NCBI GenBank assembly: GCA_021840255.1
Contig: JAKBYX010000018.1
Span: forward strand, 1 to 37,352
DNA: 37,352 nt
Reading direction: 5' to 3'
Source: Nitrospirota bacterium
GTDB lineage: Bacteria > Nitrospirota > Thermodesulfovibrionia > Thermodesulfovibrionales > JdFR-88
This document shows positions 16,384-22,550 of the stretch, piece after piece. Both the position numbers and the translations under genes were made by a program. The notes below the pieces were generated by a model that made no database searches, was not told the DNA's origin, and saw only the letters and a list, made by a program, of their open reading frames with translations. Position 1 is the stretch's first letter, and the number at the start of each line of letters is the position of its first letter.

Positions 16384-17703
16384 TTGAAGAAGAAGTCCAT
16401 AGCATTAATATTAGGCTTGTTTTTTGTTTTAAGTTTTGCGGCTACTGCCTTCGCCATTCAGGCAGAGATACCGTCTGAAACCACCGCCATTGTGGCGGCT
16501 GGCAGCACCAACATCACCCTCAGCGGAGATTTGAGGGTCAGGGGATGGTTCAAGGACAATCTTACCCAGGCTGGAGTTCCGACCAAGAACGCAAACGATG
16601 CGTACTATGACGAGAGGGTCAGGCTTGCGGTTGACGCCTCTTCGGGCCCCGTTTCGGGCAGGATACACCTGGAGTCCAATCTGGGCTCAAATGACGTCTC
16701 CGTATGGGGCAACGGCTCTTTCGATGGAAAACAGTCCAATGGGCTTGGAATCCTCGAGGCATGGATAAACTATGCAGGCAGCGGACTTCTGGGCGTACCG
16801 TCCGGCATCAAGGTGGGCCATATGCCCCTTGCGCTTGGCCCGGCCCCGCTCTTCTTTGACCACAGGAAGTTTGGTGATGACGCAATCGTTGCTTACGCGA
16901 GCCCGGCGCCCAATGTGCATCTGACCGCGCTTACCATCAAGGCAGTGGATCAGTCCCAGGCGACCAATAGCGACAATAAGGACATCGATGCTTATGTTGC
17001 GGTGGCCAACGGCGAGTTCGCCAAACAGGAGCTTGGCGTGGACTTCACCTACGTTAACGACCCGAGCGGCGCTTATTTAGCCTCCGGCCAGTCTCTTTCC
17101 CTGCAGGATCTTGGTCTCTTCGGCGCTGGTTCTATCTCCGGCATAGGCTACACTGCTGAGGCAGACTTCCAGTTCGGCAAATTGAATGACACTGTGGATG
17201 CCTCCGGCTACGGCCTCTGGCTTAACCTTAACTACAAGCTTGCTCCCATCACCATAAGGGCGCTGTTTGCCTATGGCAGCGGTAACGACGGCAGCGATGC
17301 CACCAAGAACAAGCAGCTCATCAACTTCCTGTCCAGCGACAGGCGCTACACGCTTGTGTATGAATACACCCTCAAAACTGCGGCAGGCGCGGAGCACACC
17401 GGCATAGCCAATACCCAAGTGTATAACGTGGGTATTGACTACAACCCGCTGGCGGCCCTCAAGCTCTCCCTCGACGGTTACTACCTCAGGGCTAACGAGC
17501 TCACGGCAGCAGAGACTGCCCTTGGTCAGAACAAGGACCTGGGCACCGAGGTTGACTTCAACGCGACCTACCAGCTTACGAAGAACCTGACTTACTTCTT
17601 CAACGCGGGCGTCCTTTCCGAAGGCGACTTCTACAAGAAACAGGCTGCGACTGCCGACACCACCCCCACGGTCATCATGCACGGCCTGGAGATGGCGTTT
17701 TAA
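16384..17703 (+). CDS. Outer-membrane beta-barrel porin
   Basis: 439 residues. The start is TTG at 16384, 6 nt after AGGAGG (16371-16376); no ATG fits better. The signal peptide is KKKSIALILGLFFVLSFAATAFA. The mature chain has alternating polar and hydrophobic strands (NITLSGDLRVRGWFKDN, DERVRLAVDASSGPVSGRIHLES, GLWLNLNYKLAPITIRALFAYGSGND), few cysteines, and ends in phenylalanine (GLEMAF), the usual Bam recognition end. It resembles trimeric-porin-like proteins of deltaproteobacteria. Codons are unusually regular (GCC, AAC, ACC), consistent with high expression. Single-gene unit: long leader upstream, strong terminator 24 bp downstream. The transported solute is unknown. Confidence 0.85.
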   Translation: MKKKSIALILGLFFVLSFAATAFAIQAEIPSETTAIVAAGSTNITLSGDLRVRGWFKDNLTQAGVPTKNANDAYYDERVRLAVDASSGPVSGRIHLESNLGSNDVSVWGNGSFDGKQSNGLGILEAWINYAGSGLLGVPSGIKVGHMPLALGPAPLFFDHRKFGDDAIVAYASPAPNVHLTALTIKAVDQSQATNSDNKDIDAYVAVANGEFAKQELGVDFTYVNDPSGAYLASGQSLSLQDLGLFGAGSISGIGYTAEADFQFGKLNDTVDASGYGLWLNLNYKLAPITIRALFAYGSGNDGSDATKNKQLINFLSSDRRYTLVYEYTLKTAAGAEHTGIANTQVYNVGIDYNPLAALKLSLDGYYLRANELTAAETALGQNKDLGTEVDFNATYQLTKNLTYFFNAGVLSEGDFYKKQAATADTTPTVIMHGLEMAF

Positions 17704-17724
17704 GCAAAGCCTTAATCTGAAGCA

Positions 17725-17760
17725 CAAAAAAGGGGTCCGGGAAACCGGACCCCTTTTTTT
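17725..17760 (+). terminator. Rho-independent terminator of the porin gene
   Basis: GGGGTCCGG-GAAA-CCGGACCCC (17732-17753), a perfect 9-bp GC-rich stem with a GAAA tetraloop, followed by seven T. An A-run precedes it, so it could also work on the minus strand. A second small hairpin, ATGCCC-TTC-GGGCAT, follows at 17761-17775. Confidence 0.93.
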
Positions 17761-17883
17761 ATGCCCTTCGGGCATCGAATGCAATTAATGTAATTAAGGA
17801 AGTTCTGATTAACCGTTGGCTCGCTTTGCGCTCGCCTCCCCTTTTTTTATGCCTCTTCAAGGTGAAAAAAAAGGAAACAAAAA

Positions 17884-18026
17884 GGGAGGCGGATGGTTTG
17901 AGCGCAGCGGGTGACGCGGGCGCGTAACATGATGCAACGGCAACCAGGAAGACCCGGCGCGGTATACCGTCATGCAGGCAAAACAGGTGAGACGGCGCTT
18001 AGAGGAGCGAATGCCGTCCGCCCCCC
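17884..18026 (+). mobile_element. 143-bp repeat element with terminal inverted repeats, copy A
   Basis: Ends are GGGAGGCGGATGG (17884-17896) and, inverted, GGGGGGCGGACGG (18026-18014), 11 of 13 matching. The interior is clearly the same sequence as the reverse complement of 31074-31220, sharing blocks such as GAGCGCAGCGGG, CCCGGCGCGG and GGGAGCGAATGCC-like ends. It has no coding capacity. It looks like a MITE-type non-autonomous element or a structured repeat. It lies between the porin terminator and the regulator relic. Confidence 0.75.
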
Positions 18027-18065
18027 ACAAATTTCTGCTGGGTTTTCTTGAAGCAAGATTTGATT

Positions 18066-18143
18066 TTATGTATGATTTTGTAACTTCTTCATGAGCGCAT
18101 GCAAATTGGTCCGCTCCATGCCCACCCAGCGGGCCGCGCGGGT
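18066..18143 (-). pseudogene. Relic of the 3' end of an NtrC-family regulator gene
   Basis: On the minus strand 25 codons read TRAARWVGMERTNLHALMKK and then LQNHT and stop TAA. This matches the Fis-type recognition helix at the end of the intact regulator downstream on that strand (TRAAREVGMERTNMHALMKK). At DNA level 18083-18143 and 18792-18852 match at 55 of 61 positions. Nothing of the upstream domains remains; the toxin-antitoxin frame ends 14 bp upstream of it. Either a second tandem regulator was lost, or the tail was duplicated when the toxin-antitoxin gene arrived. Confidence 0.75.
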
Positions 18144-18156
18144 TTGAGAAAAAGTT

Positions 18157-18720
18157 TCAGGCTACTTTTTTTATCGCATTGCCCTCACATTCGGGGAACA
18201 TGATAATGGCGGGATGAACAGCAAAGGCCTTTGCCATCTGCTCAGCGCGTTTCTTGCCGATCTCCACCTTCCCGTTTTCAAGGAGGCTGATATTTGTGGC
18301 ATTGATGCCGGTTCTCCTTGCAAGCTCGGCCTGGGTCCAGCCTTTCAGCTCCCGAAGTGTTCGAATGACCTCGCCCGTGGTTATTTTTATATGCGGTTTT
18401 GCCGGTATGAATTCATTTTTGTCTTTGCTGCGCATTGCACCTTCCTCCTGATATTTGTGCGGCGTTATTTCAAGGACAAAGACAGTTACAATTTCGCGCT
18501 CTACGCGATAAATGATCCTGTATTGAGCGTTCAGCCTGGAGGAGCGCTGTCCCGAACGGTCCCCTTTTAATTTTTCATCATGGAAGCCGGGGAACTCCTT
18601 GAGTTTTCCGGGACCATGCCTGAATACAATGTCTTTCCACAGTTCATATTTTCTAACAACGTCTTCCGGAAGCTTCCGGCACGTCTTCCCGATATCCCGG
18701 TGCTCCAGAATTTGCCACAT
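18157..18720 (-). CDS. Fused RelE/HigB-like toxin and XRE antitoxin in one frame
   Basis: 187 codons without a stop. Residues 1-90 are a RelE/HigB-type toxin domain (ELWKDIVFRHGP, then SSRLNAQYRIIYRVEREIVTVFVLEITPHKY). Residues 96-187 are an XRE helix-turn-helix antitoxin (IRTLRELKGWTQAELARRTGINATNISLLENGKVEIGKKRAEQMAKAF). In related loci these are two adjacent genes and the toxin ends near HKY. Here the next codon is CAG (18450-18448), one transition from TAG. M96 (ATG 18435-18433) is preceded by AGGAGGAAGG, so free antitoxin of 92 residues (18157-18435) can probably also be made. RelE-type toxins cleave mRNA on the ribosome. Activity of the fusion is unknown. Confidence 0.85.
   Translation of the reverse strand: MWQILEHRDIGKTCRKLPEDVVRKYELWKDIVFRHGPGKLKEFPGFHDEKLKGDRSGQRSSRLNAQYRIIYRVEREIVTVFVLEITPHKYQEEGAMRSKDKNEFIPAKPHIKITTGEVIRTLRELKGWTQAELARRTGINATNISLLENGKVEIGKKRAEQMAKAFAVHPAIIMFPECEGNAIKKVA
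18436..18449 (-). promoter_or_regulatory. Internal Shine-Dalgarno for the antitoxin part
   Basis: On the minus strand AGGAGGAAGGTGCA immediately precedes ATG 18435, inside the fused frame. The spacing is suitable for strong independent initiation. It decides whether free antitoxin exists. Confidence 0.65.
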
Positions 18721-18728
18721 TATTAATT

Positions 18729-18757
18729 ATGATAAGTTATTAAATTAGACAAGTAAA
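18729..18757 (-). promoter_or_regulatory. Promoter of the toxin-antitoxin gene
   Basis: TTTACT (18757-18752), 17-bp spacer, TATCAT (18734-18729). Transcription would start at or just before the ATG at 18720. The surrounding AT-rich DNA carries TAATT/AATTA arms that could serve as the antitoxin's operator. Confidence 0.45.
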
Positions 18758-18765
18758 GAGGGGAA

Positions 18766-20289
18766 TTACTCTGCGCCCCGTTTTATCCCGTACTTCTTCA
18801 TGAGCGCATGCATGTTGGTCCGCTCCATGCCCACTTCGCGGGCAGCGCGGGTGACGTTCCAGCCGTTTCTCTCCAGGGCCTCAAGCACGAACGCGCGCTC
18901 CAGGCGGTCCGCGGCCTCGCGTCTCAGCCTCTTTTTTTCCGCCAAAAACTCCTTGAGCGTTTTAGGTTTTTTTGTTTTTTCTGCTTCAGCTAAAGCGGCC
19001 TCAGCCGTTTGCGGTACAGATAATTCCGGCTCGCCAGTTGTTTCACCACGGCTCCCTTCCGGCACTCTCCGCTTCGCTCCCTGCTCTCCGGATTTCATTG
19101 ACTCCCCGGCTTTTTCCCCTCTACCCTCACCCTCCAGCAATATCTCCCTTTCTCCGATGGTCTTAGAGCGGGCAAGCACAACCGCACGGTGGATAACGTT
19201 TTCAAGCTCCCGCACGTTGCCTTGCCAGGCATAGTCCATAAGCAGCTTCATGGCCTGGGCCGATATGAACTCCACGTCCTTTCCCGTCTGGCCCGAATAT
19301 TTTTTAAGGAAATGGTGGGCAAGCGCGGGGATGTCGTCCCGGCGGTCCCTGAGCGGCGGGACCCTGAGCGGAAAAACATTGAGGCGGTAATAAAAGTCCT
19401 CCCTGAATTCCCCGCTTCTTACCATCTCCAGCAGGTCGCGGTTCGTGGCCGCGATGAATCTCACGTCGGCCGCGAGGGTCTGTTTTCCCCCGACAGGACG
19501 GTATTCCTTTTCCTGCAGCACGCGCAGCAGCTTGGCCTGCAACTGGAGCGGCAGGTTGCCGATCTCATCGAAAAAAAGCGTGCCCCCCTCAGCCAGCTCT
19601 ATGAGCCCCTTCTCGGTGGCAGCCGCGCCGGTGAAAGAGCCTTTCATGTGGCCGAAAAGCTCGCTTTCCATGATGGTCTCGGGTATCGTCACGCAGTCTA
19701 TCACCATGAACGGCCCTTCCCTCCTGGGGCTGTTGAAGTGAATGGCCCTGGCCACAAGCTCCTTTCCCGTGCCGGACTCCCCGGTTATCAAGACGGTGCT
19801 GTCCACTCCTGCCACGGTGGAGACAAGCTCGAACACCCTTTGCATGGGCGCGGAGCTTCCGACCATGTTTTCCAGGCTGTAAAGCGCCCTGACCTCGCGT
19901 TTGAGCCTCAGGTTTTCAGTAACGAGTTTTTTCCTTTCGAGACATCGCTTAACGGTAAGCAAAAGATCCTCGGGGTTTATGGGTTTTTCTATGTAGTCGT
20001 AGGCCCCGTAACGGAGGGCGGCCACGGCGCCGGGCACCGTGCCGAAGCCGGTGATTATTACGACCTCTGTTGCGGGCGATATCTCCTTTACCCGCTTCAG
20101 AAACTCGATGCCGTCCATCTCCGGCATCTTGAGGTCGGAAAGCACAAGGTCCACGGAGAAAGTGCCGGCGAAGGACAGGGCCTCCTTGGGGCTCGCCGTG
20201 GTCTTAACCCAGTGGCCGGCAGGCTCCAGGACGCGGCGGGCGCTCTTCCTTATTATCTCCTCGTCGTCAAGGACAAGGATCTTCGCCAT
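18766..20289 (-). CDS. NtrC-family sigma-54-dependent response regulator
   Basis: 507 residues. Receiver: D8-D9, phospho-acceptor D52, K102. AAA+ domain: Walker A GESGTGKE (170-177), sigma-54 contact loop GSFTGA (217-222, Ser in place of the usual Ala of GAFTGA), Walker B FFDEIG (DE 241-242), arginine-finger region FREDFYYRLNVFPLRVPPLRDR. Then a long, charged linker (about 385-455, Glu/Lys/Gly-rich, low complexity), and a Fis-type helix-turn-helix at the C-terminus (VLEALERNGWNVTRAAREVGMERTNMHALMKKYGI). It activates sigma-54 RNA polymerase by ATP hydrolysis. Its start overlaps the receiver gene by 23 nt. The divergent pilus operon has a sigma-54 promoter with paired palindromes, its likely target (PilR-like role, inference). 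Confidence 0.93.
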   Translation of the reverse strand: MAKILVLDDEEIIRKSARRVLEPAGHWVKTTASPKEALSFAGTFSVDLVLSDLKMPEMDGIEFLKRVKEISPATEVVIITGFGTVPGAVAALRYGAYDYIEKPINPEDLLLTVKRCLERKKLVTENLRLKREVRALYSLENMVGSSAPMQRVFELVSTVAGVDSTVLITGESGTGKELVARAIHFNSPRREGPFMVIDCVTIPETIMESELFGHMKGSFTGAAATEKGLIELAEGGTLFFDEIGNLPLQLQAKLLRVLQEKEYRPVGGKQTLAADVRFIAATNRDLLEMVRSGEFREDFYYRLNVFPLRVPPLRDRRDDIPALAHHFLKKYSGQTGKDVEFISAQAMKLLMDYAWQGNVRELENVIHRAVVLARSKTIGEREILLEGEGRGEKAGESMKSGEQGAKRRVPEGSRGETTGEPELSVPQTAEAALAEAEKTKKPKTLKEFLAEKKRLRREAADRLERAFVLEALERNGWNVTRAAREVGMERTNMHALMKKYGIKRGAE

Positions 20290-20671
20290 TGAAAACTCTC
20301 TCCTTGAGAGCGTCCCTAACCACGGCCAGAAGGGACTCCGGGCTGAAAGGTTTTTCTATATAATTGTAGGCGCCCGTCAATGTGGCCTTTACGGCGTTGT
20401 CAAGCGTGCTGTACCCGGTCACTATTATCACCTTGGCATCCGGGAGCCTTTTTTTTATCTCGGCCATCACTTCCAGGCCGTCCATGTTGGGCATCTTCAG
20501 GTCCGTCAGCACGAGGTCGTATCTCTTGGCGTCGATCATCTTCAGGGCGTTGGGGCCGTCCGCCGACGTGTCAATATCGTAGCCCGCGGGCCGGAGTATC
20601 CGCTCGCAGCTCATCCTGACTATCTGCTCGTCATCAATTGCCAGGATTTTGTGACTCGCCGCTTTGTGCAT
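20267..20671 (-). CDS. Stand-alone response-regulator receiver protein
   Basis: 134 residues, a single receiver domain with no output domain: acidic pair D13-D14, phospho-acceptor D57 in LVLTDLKMPNMDG, Thr in VTGYST, K107 in YIEKPFSPE. It resembles the receiver of the adjacent NtrC-type protein, suggesting duplication. It overlaps the kinase gene by 38 nt and the activator gene by 23 nt, so all three are likely co-translated. It may act as a phosphate sink or relay intermediate, or regulate a protein partner. Confidence 0.9.
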   Translation of the reverse strand: MHKAASHKILAIDDEQIVRMSCERILRPAGYDIDTSADGPNALKMIDAKRYDLVLTDLKMPNMDGLEVMAEIKKRLPDAKVIIVTGYSTLDNAVKATLTGAYNYIEKPFSPESLLAVVRDALKERVFNGEDPCP

Positions 20672-21863
20672 TTCTCCACTCTCCTTTTCTCTGTACCGGG
20701 AGCCTTATGAAGAAGCTGGCGCCTTTGCCGGGCCCGCTTTTCACCAGGATGTCTCCCCCATGCTTTTTAATGATGCCGTAGCTGACGGAAAGCCCAAGCC
20801 CCGTCCCCTTTCCAACGGGTTTGGTGGTAAAGAAAGGCTCGAATATCTTCCCTACGTTGGCCTCCGGGATGCCGGGGCCCGTGTCGCTGAACTCCGTCTC
20901 TATTATGTCCTTTCCGTCCACATTAAGGGCTCTCGTGGCTATATTTATGGCGCCCTTTTCGTTCATGGCGTCAGATGCGTTCAGAAGCATGTTTAAAAAG
21001 ACCTGCTGTATCTGGTTCGGGTCCGCCAGGACGGAGTGCAGCCCCGGCGCAAAATCAAGGGAGAAGTTTATGTTGTAAAAACGCGCCTGGTGCCTTATCA
21101 TCGCCACGGTGGCCTCAAGAAGGGCGTTCAGGTTTATCTCCGCCATCTCAAAACCCGTTCTCCGCGAGAAGCCCAGCAGCCCCTTAATTATCTTTGAACA
21201 CCTTTCGGCCTGCTCTATGATGACCTGAAGGTCCTCATGGCCCTGGGCGTCCGCCTGCGGGGTGCGGTCCTTAAGCAGGTGGGCGAAGGTGACCACGCCC
21301 GTAAGCGGGCTGTTAAGCTCGTGGGCAATGCCTGCCGCCATCCTTCCCAGGGAGGCCAGCTTTTCCGTGTTGATGAGCTCATCCTGCGTTTTTATTATCT
21401 CCTGCGCCTTTTTCTTGACCTCGTCCTCCAGGGTGTGGGTCCAGTTCTCCATGTCCTGCCTGTAGCGCTTCATGTCTTTGGCCATGGAATTGAATATGTT
21501 CGCCAGAAGCCCCATTTCGTCCCTGGTGTTTATGTTTATGGGCTCATCCAGGTCTCCTTTTGCTATCCTCATCATGCCGGACTCAAGCTGGGCAACGGGC
21601 TTTGAGACAAGTCTGTAGAGGATGACGCATAGAAAGGCGGAGATGCCCAGTACAAAAAGCACGCACGCAAGGATGATGGAAACCATATCGGAGTGCACAA
21701 TGCGGACCACTTCGGCCGAGTGGACGCCCGCTTTTAAGAGGACCCTTTGCTCGAAATGTATGAACAGGAGGCCAAAGATGAGGCTGCCGAAAGTCATTAC
21801 CGCGCTCACTGAAAGGATCAGTTTCCCGGCCAGGGAATGGCGGGACTTGCCGATTTTAATCAT
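20634..21863 (-). CDS. Membrane sensor histidine kinase (HAMP, NtrB/PilS-like)
   Basis: 409 residues from ATG 21863; a GTG at 21881 would add six. Two membrane helices (about 13-35 and 62-84) flank a very short periplasmic segment of about 25 residues, so sensing is probably at the membrane or in the cytoplasm. HAMP about 85-138, a coiled stretch (ENWTHTLEDEVKKKAQEIIKTQDEL), HisKA with H181 in GIAHELNSPLTG, and HATPase with NLLNASDAM-like LNMLLNASDAM, DTGPGIP and GKGTGLGLSVSYGIIKKHGG. This catalytic core is the NtrB class that pairs with NtrC-type activators. First gene of the kinase-receiver-activator operon. Confidence 0.92.
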   Translation of the reverse strand: MIKIGKSRHSLAGKLILSVSAVMTFGSLIFGLLFIHFEQRVLLKAGVHSAEVVRIVHSDMVSIILACVLFVLGISAFLCVILYRLVSKPVAQLESGMMRIAKGDLDEPININTRDEMGLLANIFNSMAKDMKRYRQDMENWTHTLEDEVKKKAQEIIKTQDELINTEKLASLGRMAAGIAHELNSPLTGVVTFAHLLKDRTPQADAQGHEDLQVIIEQAERCSKIIKGLLGFSRRTGFEMAEINLNALLEATVAMIRHQARFYNINFSLDFAPGLHSVLADPNQIQQVFLNMLLNASDAMNEKGAINIATRALNVDGKDIIETEFSDTGPGIPEANVGKIFEPFFTTKPVGKGTGLGLSVSYGIIKKHGGDILVKSGPGKGASFFIRLPVQRKGEWRNAQSGESQNPGN

Positions 21864-21911
21864 TCCAACGTATTTTATCACAAAGGGGAAGGCCGTTTCC
21901 CGCCCACTCCT

Positions 21912-21998
21912 CCCTCACCCCAGCCCCTCTTCCCCTTTACCCTGGCGCTTCTCCCAAAGGGATAGGGGGCCAGGGTCCGGATAAGATTGGGAGAGGGG
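21912..21998. repeat. Palindromic intergenic repeat, copy 1
   Basis: Nested inverted repeats: outer CCCCTCT...AGAGGGG and inner CCCTGGC (21940-21946)/GCCAGGG (21969-21975), predicting a long hairpin. Its left part CCCTCACCCCAGCCCCTCT and right part GAGAGGGG recur inside the pilW-like gene at 28075-28127. This style of C/G-rich palindrome is widespread in bacterial intergenic DNA. Confidence 0.65.
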
Positions 21999-22034
21999 AA
22001 AGAAGACTCAAAAGACGCTGAGCTGTGCCGCAGG

Positions 22035-22073
22035 TATGTAACGGATTACATAAATTATGTAACGGATTACATA
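22035..22073 (+). promoter_or_regulatory. Paired palindromic activator sites upstream of the pilus operon
   Basis: The 18-bp sequence TATGTAACGGATTACATA occurs twice without change (22035-22052 and 22056-22073), period 21 bp, i.e. two helical turns. Each copy is a perfect palindrome with arms TATGTAA/TTACATA around CGGA. They sit about 85 bp upstream of the sigma-54 promoter at 22126-22139, the usual distance for NtrC-type enhancer sites, and beside the gene for such an activator's kinase. No other copy was noticed in the window. Confidence 0.8.
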
Positions 22074-22125
22074 GCGAGCGGAGTTCTGGAACCTCAATGT
22101 GCTGATTTTTAAGAATTTTAAACGA

Positions 22126-22139
22126 GGCACGCTTCTTGC
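22126..22139 (+). promoter_or_regulatory. Sigma-54 promoter of the type IV pilus operon
   Basis: GGCACG-CTTC-TTGC matches the -24/-12 consensus (TGGCACG-N4-TTGC) with correct GG-N10-GC spacing. Transcription would start near 22151, leaving a short leader that contains GGAG 9 nt before ATG 22170. Confidence 0.85.
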
Positions 22140-22169
22140 CTATTAGTCTTCTGAAAAGGAGTTTTAGGA

Positions 22170-22550
22170 ATGGCAAAGCAAAAAAAACAAAAAAAGCAAA
22201 AAAAGATTTTTCCCCAGGTCACGGTCTGTCTTCTGATTTTTTTCGTATTTGCGGTCATGCTCTCCTGCGGCCCGGCGTGGGCCAGAAGGAAGGCGGACAC
22301 CGCGCGTGAACAGAAATGGGAGGAGCGGTCTGGCGGCATCAGCATGATAACGGGGCATATAGAGGCTGTTACATCCCGGTCCATCGAGGTGGCCGGGAAT
22401 TTTTATACCTTTGACGGAGTACCCATATCGAACGAACAGGGGAAGGCGAGCTCCCCGGCCCAGCTCATCAGCGGCAGAGAGGTGAAGCTGTTTTTCCGGA
22501 GGGGCGTGCTCATGGGGATCATGGTGGTCGAGCACCGCTTCATACAATGA
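22170..22550 (+). CDS. Small exported protein, first gene of the pilus operon
   Basis: 126 residues, no family recognised. An unusual QKK-repeat start (MAKQKKQKKQKK, coded by an A-rich simple repeat) precedes a hydrophobic signal segment (VTVCLLIFFVFAVMLSCGPAWA, likely cleavage after AWA). The remaining 85 residues look like a small beta domain (ISMITGHIEAVTSRSIEVAGNFYTFDG, then REVKLFFRRGVLMGIMVVEH), reminiscent of short periplasmic domains encoded next to pilY1 in deltaproteobacteria. Good Shine-Dalgarno. Its stop overlaps the pilY1 start as ATGA. Probably assists PilY1 export or pilus assembly, by association only. Confidence 0.75.
   Translation: MAKQKKQKKQKKIFPQVTVCLLIFFVFAVMLSCGPAWARRKADTAREQKWEERSGGISMITGHIEAVTSRSIEVAGNFYTFDGVPISNEQGKASSPAQLISGREVKLFFRRGVLMGIMVVEHRFIQ

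Noticed and set aside
17776..17883. Third copy of the 145-bp element (GCGAGCGCAAAGCGAG near 17820-17840)
   Set aside because: Only a short GAGCGCA-type match; not enough to claim homology.
17884..18026. Integron attC site
   Set aside because: Inverted ends and length are superficially similar, but the required GTTRRRY/RYYYAAC core sites are not at the ends and no gene cassettes are present.
19189..20292. Open frame of 367 codons on the plus strand
   Set aside because: It lies wholly antisense to the NtrC-type regulator, whose domains are certain; composition is that of a reverse-complement shadow and no family is recognisable.
22035..22073. CRISPR-like repeat pair
   Set aside because: Only two copies with a 3-bp gap and perfect internal symmetry; this is an operator pair, not an array. 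No CRISPR array was seen in the window.
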